The translations under genes and the position numbers were made by a program. A stretch of DNA of 64,000 bases. Origin: Sycobia sp. Sy_11 (taxonomy: Eukaryota; Arthropoda; Insecta; Hymenoptera; Epichrysomallidae). Location: the NCBI GenBank assembly GCA_018907035.1, contig JACCIC010000028.1:2077501-2141500 (forward strand). The letters are read 5' to 3'. This document shows, piece after piece, positions 1 through 13,795 of this stretch. Each line of letters begins with the position of its first letter. The first letter of the stretch is position 1. Below the pieces are notes generated by a model. The model made no database searches, was not told the DNA's origin, and worked only from the letters and a program-made list of their open reading frames with translations.

Positions 1-449
1 CCCTGATTCGCCCCCCCCCTGCCCCGCACCCCGTACTCCCTCGCTGAATATACAGGAGAAGGCCGAGGAGGAGGTGATGGAGGAGTATGGGGCGGGGAGG
101 GCGCGGAACACCAGCGCCGGTATACATAGCCAGTAGCGGGGCGCCTGCCTCGGGGGGTGGGGGGGCTGAATAAATGCAGTCGAGACCTCGTCGGGCGCGC
201 CTCGTCGTTTCTCCTCGGCTCTTTCTCTCCCGCGGGCGAGGGTTTTCGAGTTCCTCGGAGCGAGCGAGCCGGAGACTCCTTCACCCTCCCTCACCGCTCC
301 GCAGTTTTTTCTCCCTCGCCCCCGCCCCACCCGCCTGGCGCTCCCTCATCCGTACGTCGCCCGTAAAAGTGCCTAGGCGTCTCGCGTTATGAGTTGCGCG
401 AGCTTTGAATTGTGTTTTCTCGTGTTGCGCTCGCTCGCGCCCTCCACCC

Positions 450-480
<31 letters not shown>

Positions 481-880
481 ACTCTTTCTCTGGAAGCGAG
501 TACTGTATACCATTGTGCGAGCGTCGTTCGAACGGTGCGGCCTGGCGGGGAGGGGGGAGTGGTGCGAACGAGAGAAAGAGAGCGAGGGAGGGAGTTGGCG
601 GGAGGCGGGGGTTGTAGGACGGAGAGTTGCACAAGGAGAAAAAGAAGTTATGATGTTGGAGGGAAGCGCCGGGGTTGTAGGCTGGGGCGTATGCAACACA
701 ACGATTTAGGTGGCAACTTGGAGTGGGGGGGGGGTGGTGGGATGAGGAAGACGCTCTATTTTTCCAGCAGTTCTTATGCGGAATGAGGCTACTTCGTCGA
801 GGACGAGGAAAGGAAGGGATGGAATTGAATTCTCGAATTGGGAGCGGCTTATATTTTCAACCAAAGTAATGGATGAAGTG
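1..880. other. GC-rich block, no gene supported
   Basis: Strongly GC-rich sequence with C and G homopolymers and a (CT) array near 456. Several overlapping open frames exist on both strands, but they are short, Arg/Pro/Ser-rich and lack complex motifs, as expected of GC-rich non-coding DNA. It could be a CpG-rich regulatory region. Confidence 0.5.
456..480. repeat. (CT)n microsatellite
   Basis: Pure CT run inside the GC-rich block at the window start. Confidence 0.95.
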
Positions 881-1660
881 CTGCTATGTGCGAATGTTTC
901 TTAAACAAAAAGCTGCATATTTACGCAATTTGGTATTGTTTAAAAATATGTATAAGAAGAAGATTACTGAATTTGATACATCGCAATGATGACCTATTAA
1001 TGTTCTCTTGATTATACAGTTTCTAAAATTAATTATTTTAATGATTTTTAATTTATACTCGATGAAAATTTTGATTCCCGTATTTGTCAATTGACTTGCT
1101 TTTTTGGCGGTTAACTCATCTACATATTCCTAAATTTGATGAGTTCAATTATGAAAACAATTTTTGATGCTAAACATCTGATTCTATAGATTAATCATTC
1201 AATTACATAAATTAGACTTATATAAATACGAAATCATTGATCGACGTATTAACTAGCTAACTATTAATTTGCTCGTACTATCGTATTCAATAGAATTCAA
1301 TATTATATTTTATGCACAACATTGTTAAATTTCTCGTTTCCTATAAATAATACAGGCTGCATTTATGTTCAAATTTATTCTTACGTAGAATTTAATTTAA
1401 TATTTGAATTATTCTACTTATCTGTTCGTGGACTAATGAACCATTATTTTTTATTAAAACGAGCATTTGATGAACTATTAAATTATTGATAAAATTGAAT
1501 CATTTTAACCGTTCAAGTCTTTCTCCAACCTAATGATAAATTATACAGACCCGCTCTTTGCGTATAGTCTAGAAGAATTGTCACGTCATGAGGGACGAGT
1601 ATCAAAGGCGGGACACGTGGAGAATGAAGACAAAGAGTGACGAGAGAATGATTTTTCAAT
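881..1660. other. AT-rich non-coding stretch
   Basis: AT-rich sequence with no long open frame and no repeat array. I see nothing recognisable in it. Confidence 0.6.
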
Positions 1661-1830
1661 AGGTCAGCTTGAAACGAAAAGAAACGAAAAAGGAGAACGA
1701 GTGAAAAGTGGGTGGGGTAGGCGAACGGAATCAGAAACAGCAGTGTAGTAACCCCGACAAAGCGGCGGATGGCGAAAGAGAGCGAATTGGAGAAAGCGAG
1801 GATCGAGAGAAGTGAGGCAGGAGCCGGCCA

Positions 1831-1858
1831 GCCAGCCAGCCAGCCAGCGAGCGAGCGC
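1831..1858. repeat. GCCA/GCGA tetranucleotide repeat
   Basis: About five GCCA units merging into GCGA units. Confidence 0.85.
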
Positions 1859-1976
1859 CGCGTCGCAATCTCTATCGAAAGGCGAGCGGGAGTTTTGTAC
1901 GCGCGGGCGCGCGCGCAGCACTAGCCGGGGCCAGTACAGCAGAGCCGGGTGAGGGGGCGGCCGGCATCAGCGGCTT

Positions 1977-1979
<3 letters not shown>

Positions 1980-2020
<41 letters not shown>
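1980..2020. repeat. (TA)n microsatellite
   Basis: Pure TA, about 41 bases. Confidence 0.97.
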
Positions 2021-2023
<3 letters not shown>

Positions 2024-2336
2024 GCGACGCGGAAATTGTATTTCTCAGTGCCAAATGCCGACGGATTGTAAAAGCGAGCGCTTTCGTTGCCCTCGACAAT
2101 CGAATTCGATAATGAATTTCCCTCGCGCCCCCCCCCCCTCCTTCCCTCGCCACGACCTTACAACGCCATACCCCCTTCCCTCCTTTCGGTAGGCTGGGGA
2201 GGGGGCGGGGACTCTTCCCTATGCGCGCCGCGCGGCCTCGCGACTTTATCACTCTTTCGATTAAGCAAAGAGCTTTCGCGCGCCCCCGTGCCCTTCTACC
2301 GTAGACTCTTTCTCCGCTCCAGATATCTACCTCGCG

Positions 2337-2340
<4 letters not shown>

Positions 2341-2368
<28 letters not shown>
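2341..2368. repeat. (CT)n microsatellite
   Basis: Pure CT run, 28 bases. Confidence 0.95.
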
Positions 2369-2373
<5 letters not shown>

Positions 2374-2897
2374 AAAACCCGTCCTCGCCCGCTTCTTTTT
2401 TATCCAAATCCTCCTTTAACAATAAACCTCTCCTTCTTTTTCTCATTATCCGCTCAATTATTTGTTTTAGCCGTGGAACAAAGAAAATCAGATTATCGGA
2501 ATAAAGCCCGCGCGAATCGGGCTGCTCTCATATTTACCGGCAGTCCGGCTCGTCTCCATAGCGATTCGCCGGCGAGTTTGCGTTAAGAAGTTGGTGCTCC
2601 CCCCCCCTCGGTCCCACCGCCGCCAACGAACCAACACCACGACTCCGGACAACCGTGTGCAAAAACAGCGGTCCGCACGGGTCGAGCTCATTTTTTAAAG
2701 AAGATCATCTGCTCGGAGGGTCGTGTAAAATATTCATCGTTTCTCCTTTTTTTTCTTTCTCTTCTTTTTTTTTTTTTTTTTTGTATCCGCCCTCGCGGCC
2801 TATTTCGTACCATTGTGCGCGCAGGCCCTTTGTTCGGAGCTCTGCACGCGCGCACCCCTCGCACCCCCGCAATCTTGAAGGATATAATCGTGACGGA

Positions 2898-2899
<2 letters not shown>

Positions 2900-2943
<44 letters not shown>
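2900..2943. repeat. (TA)n microsatellite
   Basis: Pure TA, about 44 bases. Confidence 0.97.
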
Positions 2944-2945
<2 letters not shown>

Positions 2946-3441
2946 CTCTTTCGCTCCCACGAAACGGAATGTAAATATTTTAATAGATTTTTGCAGTTTG
3001 AGATTACTTAGCCTCCGTACCATTCGAGATATATTCGGCAAACGAGCCTGTCCCCTGAAATAAACGGATTTCCAATATATTTTAATAAGTTTCTATATAA
3101 TATTTCACGCATACTTATTTCAGAATTATACACGGTGCGCGGTATGTATTTACGCTACGATCGCGCGGCGCTAATTAGCGGGGCACCCGGCGTCGGTGAA
3201 CTTTCCAAGGAAAACACGTCTTAAGCCGTTACAGCTATAATTGAGTCAATAGATATGGGGGGGGGGAGGCGGGATTGCGATGTCGAAACGAAGGAGTTAT
3301 ATTATGCCCGCTCATACGGAACGATACGTTAGGTCCTCCATTTCGCAGTGCAGGTGTTTTCTTATGGCATAATAAACAAGAGCTTATTTATCTAATATCC
3401 GTTAAAGATGTATTTTACATAATTGTTCCTATATAAAAAAT

Positions 3442-3445
<4 letters not shown>

Positions 3446-3491
<46 letters not shown>
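3446..3491. repeat. (TA)n microsatellite
   Basis: Pure TA, about 46 bases, in AT-rich context. Confidence 0.97.
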
Positions 3492-3492
<1 letters not shown>

Positions 3493-5115
3493 CTTTTTTC
3501 ACTGATATGTTAGAAGAAATTATGTTTAAGAAAAATCGATAAACATCCAAGAATTCGTACAACCTTACGATAAAATAATCGAGTACATTTATTATAATCA
3601 CGATTGTGTTTTTATGTATTTGTTACCCATATAATAGTTAGCAATATTATCTAAAAAGTATTCTTTCTTGTTTAATGTAGATTTATATAATAGTTTTAAC
3701 GGCGACCGTATTGTCTTCTCAATTGAGAATAAAGTCACAAAATAACAATTATATCATGTTTTTAAATATATAGGACAAAATTAATTGCGATTCCGTAAAA
3801 ATATATTTTTATTATATAACATTATGTATGAGAAGTAAAATGGAAATTATTGATAGGTAATGTCTTTTCAAATTATATTTTCATTGTTCTTGATTTATTC
3901 GCCTCCTCTCACGTGAAGAACGATTTTTGAATGGCTCGCGCGGACTTAGAAAAATTGAATTGCAGTACGCGAACAAGCTTCACTTGTTAAAACGACCTTT
4001 GAACGTCCAATGTGGCTTCGATAACCACATCATTAGAAGTACAAAAATTTCTTTCTCGACGACATCTTTTTACATATCCTTCCGAAACCTTTGTATTTCT
4101 ACAATAACTTTATACAGTACAGTTATAAACACATAATTGATAAAAAGAAGACTTACATTATATTTGTATCGATGCTTTTAACATACTTTTTTCTGTCTGT
4201 ATTTCGAGATCTGTTATATATTTTTTGTATAAGCGCAATTTCTCAATTGTATAAACAGTTTATAAATTACTTCTGAAAATCATAGGTGGCGGTATATACG
4301 ACTGAGGAATGCGAAGCCGCAGGTTGAGTAGCACGAAGCAATTAAAAAGTTTGAATTCGACGATAAGATGTAAACTTTTTTGATCAAACAAAAAAAAATC
4401 TCGGTAGTTCTAACAAAAAAAAACAAAAAAAAAAATTAAAAGTTTCACCAAAAGATTTGAAATTTCCTTCGAGCTTCTATAAGAATCGCATTATTGTTAT
4501 TGAAACTTGCCGCGGCGGCTGTTAGTCCCGTGTCATAAGAAAGTATAACGTTCCAGTTACACGCAACTTCATGACAAGTTTGCAATATTGATCACTCGGG
4601 GTAAGCAAGCTACTCGTCTTTAAGCCGCTTTGCGCTCCGTGAGGTATCGTTAAACGGCTGGGAACCTCGAATCAATCGGGTATCTCAACGGATTTAATTA
4701 TTCTTCTCCATAAGCAGCTTGAAAGTTTTAGAGGAAACGCTCAACAACTGCTATCTACTAAGGACAAAAAGCTACGGCATATAATGAACCGCGCAGGTTA
4801 AAAATTATACGTAAAATACTATCCCGCTTACGCTTCGGTATCGACGTCTCATTAGCTTGTTCTCCTCGAGTCGCTTTTGAATGAAATCTGGTACGAATCC
4901 TCGGCTCGTTCCAGGCGGGATCTTGATTATTAAAAAAAAAAAAAATCAGCGTTCACGCGTTTAGATATAACATTGTAACGTTATAATGGTCACAGTCGAG
5001 TAACAGGAAAAAAAGTGGGTGGTTGGCGGGGGGGGGGGTCGAAAGAGTAGAACGAAAAAATCAAGGGCTTCGGGTGCCCGTCAACGTTTATGTATTTTAA
5101 TTATTATTGCCGTAC

Positions 5116-5118
<3 letters not shown>

Positions 5119-5150
<32 letters not shown>
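5119..5150. repeat. (CT)n microsatellite
   Basis: Pure CT, 32 bases, about 115 bases before a (TA)n array. Confidence 0.95.
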
Positions 5151-5155
<5 letters not shown>

Positions 5156-5263
5156 GGATTCTACGGCAGACAGCGTGCCTGCCTCCGCTCTCGTCCCTCT
5201 TCCGCCCATGCTAGAGTGTGCGTATAAAATGGAAGAAGGCTTCTGTGCTGCGCTGCCAGCGTA

Positions 5264-5265
<2 letters not shown>

Positions 5266-5322
<57 letters not shown>
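5266..5322. repeat. (TA)n microsatellite
   Basis: Pure TA, about 57 bases, one of the longest in the window. Confidence 0.97.
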
Positions 5323-5324
<2 letters not shown>

Positions 5325-5464
5325 GCATCTTGCATACCTCGCGGGCGTCTCGAGTGCGCGGATTAATTAATGGCACTCCGAAGAGCAAGGGCGCGGGAGA
5401 GCGGTGAAGAGAGATGCCTGAGAGCGAGAGGAACGAAGTTTCTGAATCCCCTTCTCTCCCTCTT

Positions 5465-5488
5465 TCTCTCTCTCTCTCTCTCTCTCTC
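5465..5488. repeat. (CT)n microsatellite
   Basis: CT run in a longer pyrimidine-rich tract. Confidence 0.93.
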
Positions 5489-6290
5489 GCTCTCTATTGC
5501 TTCTCCGCTTTGCATTCAGCGTCTCCCCTTCCTTCGCCCACCTCCCCTGGGTAAGCTGGTGGTGCACGGCCTGATATACGATGCTGCTCGTATATGCGCG
5601 CGCGCGCCACTTCATCGACGGCTTTTTTTCTTGCCTCTTTCTTTCTCCTTCTCTCTCTCGCTCTTTTTTTTTTAATGACTTCTCTTTAAACTTTTAAATA
5701 GGGCGAATGCGTATGCACGCACGTGCCAGGGCCGGATTGGCAAGGAGCGGGGGGAGCGGTTGGGTCTTTGCGCAGCGTTACAAAACGTAGCGAAATTTTA
5801 TTTTAATTTGTCGACCTGCGAAAATTTTCCTATACATACTATATTAATTTTCTCATTTATTTGTTTATTTTTCCATTTCACAACGGGGAAATCCATTGAA
5901 CGAGTTTCCTAATTATACGAGAAACCGTTACCTCGCGCTCAAAGTAATTCGAGTATATACGTTAATTTGTAATATTTTATATTATTTAATTTATCGCTGG
6001 GCTCGCTCAAATTATTGTTCTTTCGACGGTGGCGGGCGATTGATTAATTAATTGCGATAAATTTTTTTTATTTTCTTTTTTTTCTGAAAAATTTTCGATG
6101 GTACTTTTGCACGAGGATGAAATATGAATAAAATACAACGGAAAATATAAATCGTTATTAAATTATTGCATTTTCAACCATCCGCAATAAAAATTGGCTT
6201 AAACAAAATTATCCAATAACAAAAATATCTTTTAACGTCACTTATTACGAATTATTTACGGGTTCGTTTTTTTTTTTTACAGCGCATAAA

Positions 6291-8300
6291 CCGGTGAGTT
6301 TTATGTGCCATGGTGTAGTAAATACGATAGCCCTCGGTAGAATTGGGAAATACAACGAAAGGAACCGTGGGCGGTTTATTTGCGAGGCTCCGCAGGTTCG
6401 GAATGATAAGAAAATTCAAGTTTCAGCCATACGCCCTGTGGATTACGCAGGACGAAATTTGGGGCAGGATGCGTCGCACATTAGAGCTTCGAGGCGACGA
6501 TCCCGGACGGGTCGATTGTAAAAATCATCTGTGCCGGAGCCCTATGGGTCTGTGCTGGTTCAAACGGTGGGCTCGCCGCATCCATCTCGTCCAAATCGCA
6601 CACGGTTGTACGCCCGCAGGCGAGACGCATCGCCCCATTCGCTCGCCAGGCTTCCCTCCTCGGATTTTCCTCCCTGCCCCGCCCCTCACCCCCGCCGCGC
6701 ATAGCTCGCTCGTTCGCTCGCGCGCGAGAAGGAGCGACAGCTCGAGAAGTCGGGAAATTCCGTCCTCGCGCCCTCTCCCCCCCCCCCAACGCCTAGCGTT
6801 GCCTCGCTGGTAAAACCGAGGGCGCGCCCCCGCCTCGCCTCGGAACGTATTCCTCTCCTAACGCGACGGGCTCGGCACGCGCGTATAACCGGCAATATTC
6901 GCGCGATACACATCGGGTAATTTACGCGAAGGCCCGCACGCGTGAATTACGTATGCGCCGGAGCGAGTCTCTGCTTCGCCTTTGAAGCGACATGCCTCCC
7001 CTCCCCCATCCTTCTCGGGGAACCGATATTTTTCCCTCTCGAGTACGCGAGCGAGCGCCCCCCCCCCTCCCACCGCCACACGGCGGTACATCGCCGCGGC
7101 AGCGGCGCGCGATTCGTCGCGTTCCTGCCAGGATTCTGCGGCGTGACGCGGCGCCCGACCGTACGAGAAGGATTTTCGTCGAGGCGTAGCCTCGCGGGGT
7201 CGTGTGACGAGCGCGCGCGAGACTCGCGAAATGAATGGAATAATTTTTCGTTCGATTCCCGTCCCGGGGATGATTCCGGGATAATAAATCGTACGCGATT
7301 CACGGTTATTTAGTCGACCTCGGCTGTGTGGCGCTCGCCAGTCCCGTTGGGTTGCGCAAAACTAGGGCGAAATTCGACTCAATGTTAGATATTTATACGT
7401 ACGTATATAGAATTCTAGAAGTCGGGAGGACGCGCGGCGGCGGTCGAGCAGAACCGATAACGAGGCCGCGGCCGAGCCGACGGTTCGATACGGAATCGCC
7501 GAGCGCGGAGCGCTCTCTGCCGTACTATTAGCGGGACGGGGCTTCGTCGACGCGCGCTCCTCGACGCCTAATTGAAGGCTCGTTGCGTATGCTTCGGTGG
7601 GTGGGGGCGGGGGGAGGGCCCGCCAATGCGAGTCGGTGCTCTCGCTCGTAAAGCGAGGGAGGCGTCGACCGTTTAATTACTTCCCGGCTAACCGCGGCGA
7701 ATTAGCGAAACGACGAGGTCGGGATGGGGGCGGGGTGGGGCGATATCGCGACCCCGACTCACGTCCAACGCTCCGTCCGTCCTGCGCCGCGCGCCCCTGA
7801 AAACCGGGCCGACCGCTTTGGCGAAGCGAGAGCGCTCGGCTGTCCGAGAGCTTGGCTTTGCGATCGTGTCTCCGCGTCGCGCTCCGGCGCCTCGGCTGAT
7901 CGCAGCGATTGCGCCGCGCCGGGGCCCGTCTGTTAGAACTCGGCGCGCCTGAATAAGCTTGCTGCGGCCTTCTTTAACGGGCCAACTTCGCGGCCACGGT
8001 GTGTACGCGGCACGTTTCGAAAGTTCGGCCCCGTAAATTAATAATGCCCCCCTCCCTGCCTGCCTACCTCCCAGCCTCGCCCGACTGGAATGAACTTTGC
8101 CGAGGCGCACTTGAGCGAATTGGCGCTGTTTATAGGCGGAACTTGTAACGCGAGGAATTAAGAAGGTGGCGCAGCGGTGCGGTGGTGGGAGGGCGGTGAT
8201 AAATAATCCAGGGGCACTAATTTCGTAATGAAAAATAACCGCGGGGCTTATTGCGCGCCGCTCGTAGTGCAACAATAAACGGCGGCAATTTAGTCGCGCA
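6291..8300. other. Large GC- and CpG-rich block, no gene supported
   Basis: About 2 kb of CpG-rich sequence with sharp borders to AT-rich DNA on both sides. Open frames up to 195 codons run on both strands, but their products are Arg/Ala/Pro/Gly-rich without domain motifs. It may be a CpG-island-like regulatory element, or the start of a transcript whose coding part I cannot see. Confidence 0.5.
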
Positions 8301-9341
8301 ATGGCCCGATACGGGTTTTTTTTTTCGGGGATAAGGGCACTATGACGACATTAACCTCACGTTCTATATTCTTTCGCGATAATGCTGGTAATTTCCTATT
8401 ATTTTTAAATACATTTTAAATCGACGACCTTTAGTCTTAATGTTCTAAGAATGTGTATATAGACATTCGTTGTCTTGTAAAGAATGCATTTTAGAAAATT
8501 GTAGAATTTCTTTTGTGCGGCTATTGAGAGTGCGCGTTTTTAAAAATATTCTGTAAAGACTAATAATTTTTATAAAGATAAATATTTTTGTTTTGCACAT
8601 GGCATATTTTACTATCATTTTATCGGAGAACGATGTAATTTTATTCTCATATTCTTAGAAGTTAAACATTTTTACCTTAATATTCTAACACATGGAACAG
8701 TGTACTCAGTTCTCAATTAAAAGCCTCGAATTAGTCTTCTTTTATATAATAATAATTCTACGTTGTTTAGAAGTTTTTTTCTCACCAACTGCATTGAAAT
8801 ACGCAATGATTTGTCGGAAATGAAAAACTACAATTTTCAAACCACTAACACAAACTAAATAAGAAACATTTTCAAAACGCTAATATAATATAGCAAGTGT
8901 CCTAGGTGCTATATGAATTCTCGACAGATATGCGATAAAATGGAGCATCCGGGTATCTTCCGTTCGCACATCACGAGCGATATCCGGCCCTGGACGCAGA
9001 GTTCGGGCGGCTGATGCGAAACACTAAATACAGCTCGGCGGAGGAGACGGCAAGAGGCGAAATAGCGTGCCTCCTCTAATGACAAGAGGCAATTAGGTCG
9101 AGACAAGGTTTTAATTTTGGGCCAGACATGCCGGGGCGATGCAAATGGAAAAACCGAACTGGCTATATCACCCACCTCTATTCCAATTCCCGCTGACCTG
9201 CCGGCGAAGAGTCGATAATGGCTGTCGATAACTGAAGGAGTATTGAACGGTCGCGAATACGCGAGAGCGGCACAGGGAGATATATTAATCCTCTTAAATT
9301 TTAGAGAACGACGAAAACGAATTTGATAATATTCCTATATG

Positions 9342-9359
9342 TATATATATATATATATA
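9342..9359. repeat. Short (TA)n
   Basis: TA run of 18 bases. Confidence 0.9.
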
Positions 9360-10061
9360 CAACGCCATTAATTTGACACATTTTTATTAGGGCACAGCCG
9401 TCGGAGCTCGAGAAAAGCGGCGACACGTTTCCAATTTTTATTTTACGTCGTCGAATTTTCAGGATGTGCGCATGCGTATTTTGAGACGCGCTGGTAGGAA
9501 TCGTTAAAAAATTACGTTCGCTTTCCGATAAAAATTTTCTATAAATTAAATACAGTTTCATGTCAAAATTCTGAATGAAGAAGAGGTACAATTGTTCTCG
9601 TGGCAGAAAGAGGGAAGAAGGACAATACCTATAGTTTTCCACGCATCATTACGCATTGTGCTAGTCTTCCGCTAAAATTAATCGATTGTTTTAATTTTCC
9701 ATTTGTTAGATGGACATTTGTTATATTGACATATTCATTGGTACTGCATGAAATGTGCTAGTTTATGCTGGACCTCTGATATTTTCTACATATTATACAT
9801 AGTATGCATTACAAATTTTAAAAGATTACCACTAGATTAATTCAAATATACTCACCTACTTAGAGTGAATCTCGTTTTACTAATTTATTACTTCTCATTT
9901 TCGTTGAAATATAGATGAACTTAATTTAAAGTTTATGTAATACTTTGATGAAAAATTTTTCTGTTGGATTTTTTAAACTAGCCAAACTAAACAAACTAAA
10001 ATATAAAATTAAAATGTTTATGGATTATAAAAAAAAACTGTAAATCTTAAATGAAAAATGT

Positions 10062-10065
<4 letters not shown>

Positions 10066-10117
<52 letters not shown>
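10066..10117. repeat. (TA)n microsatellite
   Basis: Pure TA, 52 bases. Confidence 0.97.
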
Positions 10118-10124
<7 letters not shown>

Positions 10125-10622
10125 AAAAAAATTTAAAACAGAAAGTTAAATGTACATTTTGTTATTAAAGAGTCTGTACGTTAAAACGTTAAGTTCAAAT
10201 AAAGCAGACAAGTTGCACTGTTCTTTTAAAATTACCAAGACACTTTTAAAAAAGTAACATCCTACGTTTAACCAAAAAAAAAAATACACAAGTGCATGCA
10301 AAGGAACAGAGGAAAAATTATGTATGTGGACAAGTCATATTGTATATAATTTCGCTCTCTATTTATAACATTTATTTTCAGTTCTGTTTATTAAAATATC
10401 ATTACATCTTAATCGCATGTACAGGTTGGTTTTCTTTCTTTTACTCCCAGTTTTTCATTGTATACATTAGTAACTGACAAGACACTGTTCGCCGATTCGA
10501 GGTGAATATGTCCTTTCTCTATTATTCATAACACTTTGGCACGTTCGATACATTCGTTCTCTCGGCATTCACATTTCTCTTACTCTCTCACACATTCTTT
10601 CTATTTTATCTCTTCCTTTCTC

Positions 10623-10646
10623 CCTCTCTCTCTCTCTCTCTCTCTT
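10623..10646. repeat. (CT)n microsatellite
   Basis: CT run within a pyrimidine-rich stretch from about 10555 to 10670. Confidence 0.93.
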
Positions 10647-10973
10647 TCTATCTCTCCCTTTCTCTCTCGTCTCGACGGAGGTGTTGTGATTTTTTTACAA
10701 GCGTTTTACATGGCAGCTTAATAAGGATCAAGCAAAATAAAGTCTATAACATGAGACGGCTAATATTTAACAATCTTCATTTACATCAAACGCAATGATC
10801 GAATTCCTAATAATGGCAGTAAACGTATCTACAAAAAACGTATGTAAGAGGATGGGAAATGCGTCCGCAAGTATATTAAAAAGTAAAAAGTTCGCAATTG
10901 GGGGGGAGAGTGACAGAAAAAAATGGGCGGCTCTCGGACGATCTTTTATCACATAATCTTTCTCAATATTCGC

Positions 10974-10982
<9 letters not shown>

Positions 10983-11027
<45 letters not shown>
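10983..11027. repeat. (TA)n microsatellite
   Basis: Pure TA, 45 bases, at the border of a GC-rich block. Confidence 0.97.
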
Positions 11028-11030
<3 letters not shown>

Positions 11031-12180
11031 TCCCTTCCGCTCGTCGCATACCCTCCCGCCACAATGCCATTAATTATTTTCGAGTTCGGATTAGGAGGAG
11101 AAAAGCGCGTACGCGATCGCGCCGACGCTCGCGGCCCGGCACGCGAGCTACTCTGCCTGACCCTTTCCACCCACCTAGCCCACCCCCTCCGCCCCTCGTC
11201 ACCCACCGCGAACGTACGTCTCGCAAAGCGACGCGCCGGGCAAATTGAGTTAGCGCGGAGCCGCGGTATTTATTGATGGGGCAGAAAGAAGCAGGAAGAG
11301 GTGGAGGGTAAGAGCGGAGGGGGGGGGGGTTGGGCGTCGTCGCCCAGCGGTGCCAGCGCCCCAGTGCCAGTGAGTTATTAAAGTTGACGCGGTTAATTGC
11401 GGTTTGCCCACTTTAAACTTTGCAATCTTAACGCGGGCGCGGGAGCGCGCTCGGCTCTTCCTGCCTCCTGCCGGCGCGGACAGAACTTTCCGCTATATAC
11501 ACGTGCATATTTATACACGCGCACAAATCGATACAGGCGCCCAGGCCGCAGTCGTCGCTACTCTCGTTCTCGCGCGAGCGACGGTACGCGCGAACGCGTC
11601 GCGGGGCTAGTGAGGGGGGGGGGTGGGTTGGGGTGGGAGGAGGGGGTCAGGGGAGCTCTTCCGCCCTCTTTAGCAATTTTAATTAATTTTTCGTGCCCCG
11701 CGACGCATTTTAACAAGAGAGTGCGTATTTTACATCAACATTATATAACTATGTGTCGTTTCTCTCGCACGAACGCGCGCTCCGATGGTTATGGGATCGG
11801 CGGTGGCGGCGAGGGGACGAGGAGGGTCAGAATCGCGCTCTCGTTACACACACGTCTATGTAACAACCAGGAGGAATAAATATATATACATGTATAATTT
11901 TTATTCCAATTCGAAGCGTTTGATTAATTTATCCGGGGCGGTATTTGCTTTGATTAATACCGAATTTTACCGCAATGGTGAAAGAGGTAACGACATCCCG
12001 CGACAGAATGAGGCAGCATCCGCGAGCGGCCCTCGTTCGTTTCCCTTTGCCGCGCGATTAGTAGAAAATCACGGCCGCAGTCTCGAGAGCTGCGTATTAC
12101 TCCTGCGGTGCTGGCGGGCGTGCCCTTCATCCCCATCCCATCCTCCCGCCGACAGCGCCGCGAAAATCGCCGCGTCGCAT
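11031..12180. other. GC-rich block
   Basis: CpG-rich sequence with G homopolymers near 11318 and 11614. Open frames on the plus strand (to 160 codons) are low-information and Arg/Ser-rich. No gene is supported. Confidence 0.5.
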
Positions 12181-13737
12181 TAATACTTACATTATTTGCT
12201 AAATGAGGAAAAGAGGGGAGAAGACGAGAGAACGAAGATAATGACGATTCGCAGATTTTCTCTCCTGCTTTTTCTTTTTTTTTTAATTCTATTCGTTAAC
12301 TCATTTTCTTTCTGGTTTATACCCTGCATGTAACCGGCATTAATAATTGGATACTCGGCGGCGGCTGCGCGACTTTACGCGCCATTTTCGCGAGGAATTC
12401 CATTTCTCGGCGCTATTTTTGCCTTTTTCTTCTGCTCGCATTGTTCGACAATCGTGTCAGCCGTGAGAGACAATTTCTACGTCTATAGTTATACTATACG
12501 TAATTAAGACGTGCGACTTTAAAACCAAACGCAGTGGATCGGCCCATTAGAGAACTCCGCTCGAATGAAGAACAATCGTAATTATTTAGAACGCGAAGAG
12601 AAGTCGTAAAGTGAATTATCGATGGGGCGAAAAATATGATTTCGTCAAAATCTCGATACGATGCAAAAGGAAAGTTCACTTTCGCGCGGCTTCTGCATAG
12701 ATTCCTTTAATTTTGAATGGTCTTGTTAGTTGTCCACTGTGTGACGTAGATGTTACGCATCGAGCGTCCTCGAATCTAGACTGATCGTATGAAAGAAGAC
12801 ATTTAGCCGAAAAATGTATGCGTTTTCTCGGTTGGACGGAGACGTCGCGAGTAAAACGAAAGAAAAACAAAAACAAAAAAAAATGCTCGTTTTGAGGTGA
12901 GCGCCTCATTAGAAGATAATTGAAACGGTCGAAAATGAAAAGATTGTAAATTGTTATCTTCCTTTTTACGTGTATTACAATAACTATACAATCTTAACTT
13001 AAACGTATTGCTTTCGTTCAACTATCGAATGTAAATTACTACTTTTCTTCAATTTAAATATTTATATCTACGTATAATTTTTAAATCTCAAAACAATATC
13101 GATACTTTCACAAAGTATGGATTTTATTATCCCTTCGCCAATCGTTATCAACGAATAAGTACAAGAAGTGCGAGAGTGCATCTCTATTATAAATTTATGC
13201 TCGAGGAGTGCACGAAACAATGATTGACCTATACACGCGTTCAACGAGTCGTGTACTTAACGGATGTACTTGACTTTTTTCTTTCTTTATCAATACATAA
13301 GCTTCAACAAACGAAAAATATCCCTATTACTATAGCTATTCTAAAACAACGGATTCACGAGTGCTTCAGACCTGTCGCCAAAATATTCTCTTCTCGAACG
13401 TTCAACCCCCCCCCCCCCGAGTTCGGCTCCACAATGTAGGAAATAGCCCACAGTCCGGATTCATCTAGACCTGTACATACATATGTGTACCGGATATATA
13501 TATATACATACATGACCGCCATTCGCGTCGATTAGCGTCGCTCGCGGATCGCGCTACACGTGACGCCGCGTTAGCCTCCCGGGAAGGCCGAATTACGGTT
13601 CTATGAGAATATATGGGGTCCCGACCATATATATCTCGATGTAATCGAACGAGAACGCGCGCGTGCGGCAAGCAGCGGCGCGTTATTCCTTCGTCCCGGG
13701 GCACATCCTCCCTCGCGCGCGCGAGCTATATGCATCT

Positions 13738-13740
<3 letters not shown>

Positions 13741-13795
<55 letters not shown>

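Larger units (their letters stand above)
1661..6290. other. Mixed non-coding stretch dense in microsatellites
   Basis: Alternating GC-rich (1800-2400, 2500-2880, 5000-5660) and AT-rich (3060-4980, 5680-6290) sequence. It carries four long (TA)n arrays and three (CT)n arrays plus a GCCA/GCGA run near 1831-1858. Open frames across the arrays encode only Ile-Tyr or Ser-Leu repeats. No gene is supported. Confidence 0.55.
8301..11030. other. AT-rich non-coding stretch
   Basis: Mostly AT-rich, with (TA)n arrays at 9342, 10066 and 10983 and a (CT)n run near 10623. A more balanced island lies at about 8910-9260. No gene is supported. Confidence 0.55.

Noticed and set aside
7688..8275. 195-codon minus-strand open frame in the GC-rich block
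   Set aside because: Product is Arg/Ala/Ser-rich without domain motifs. GC-rich DNA has few stop codons, and neighbouring frames are also open. No splice context links it to the gene.
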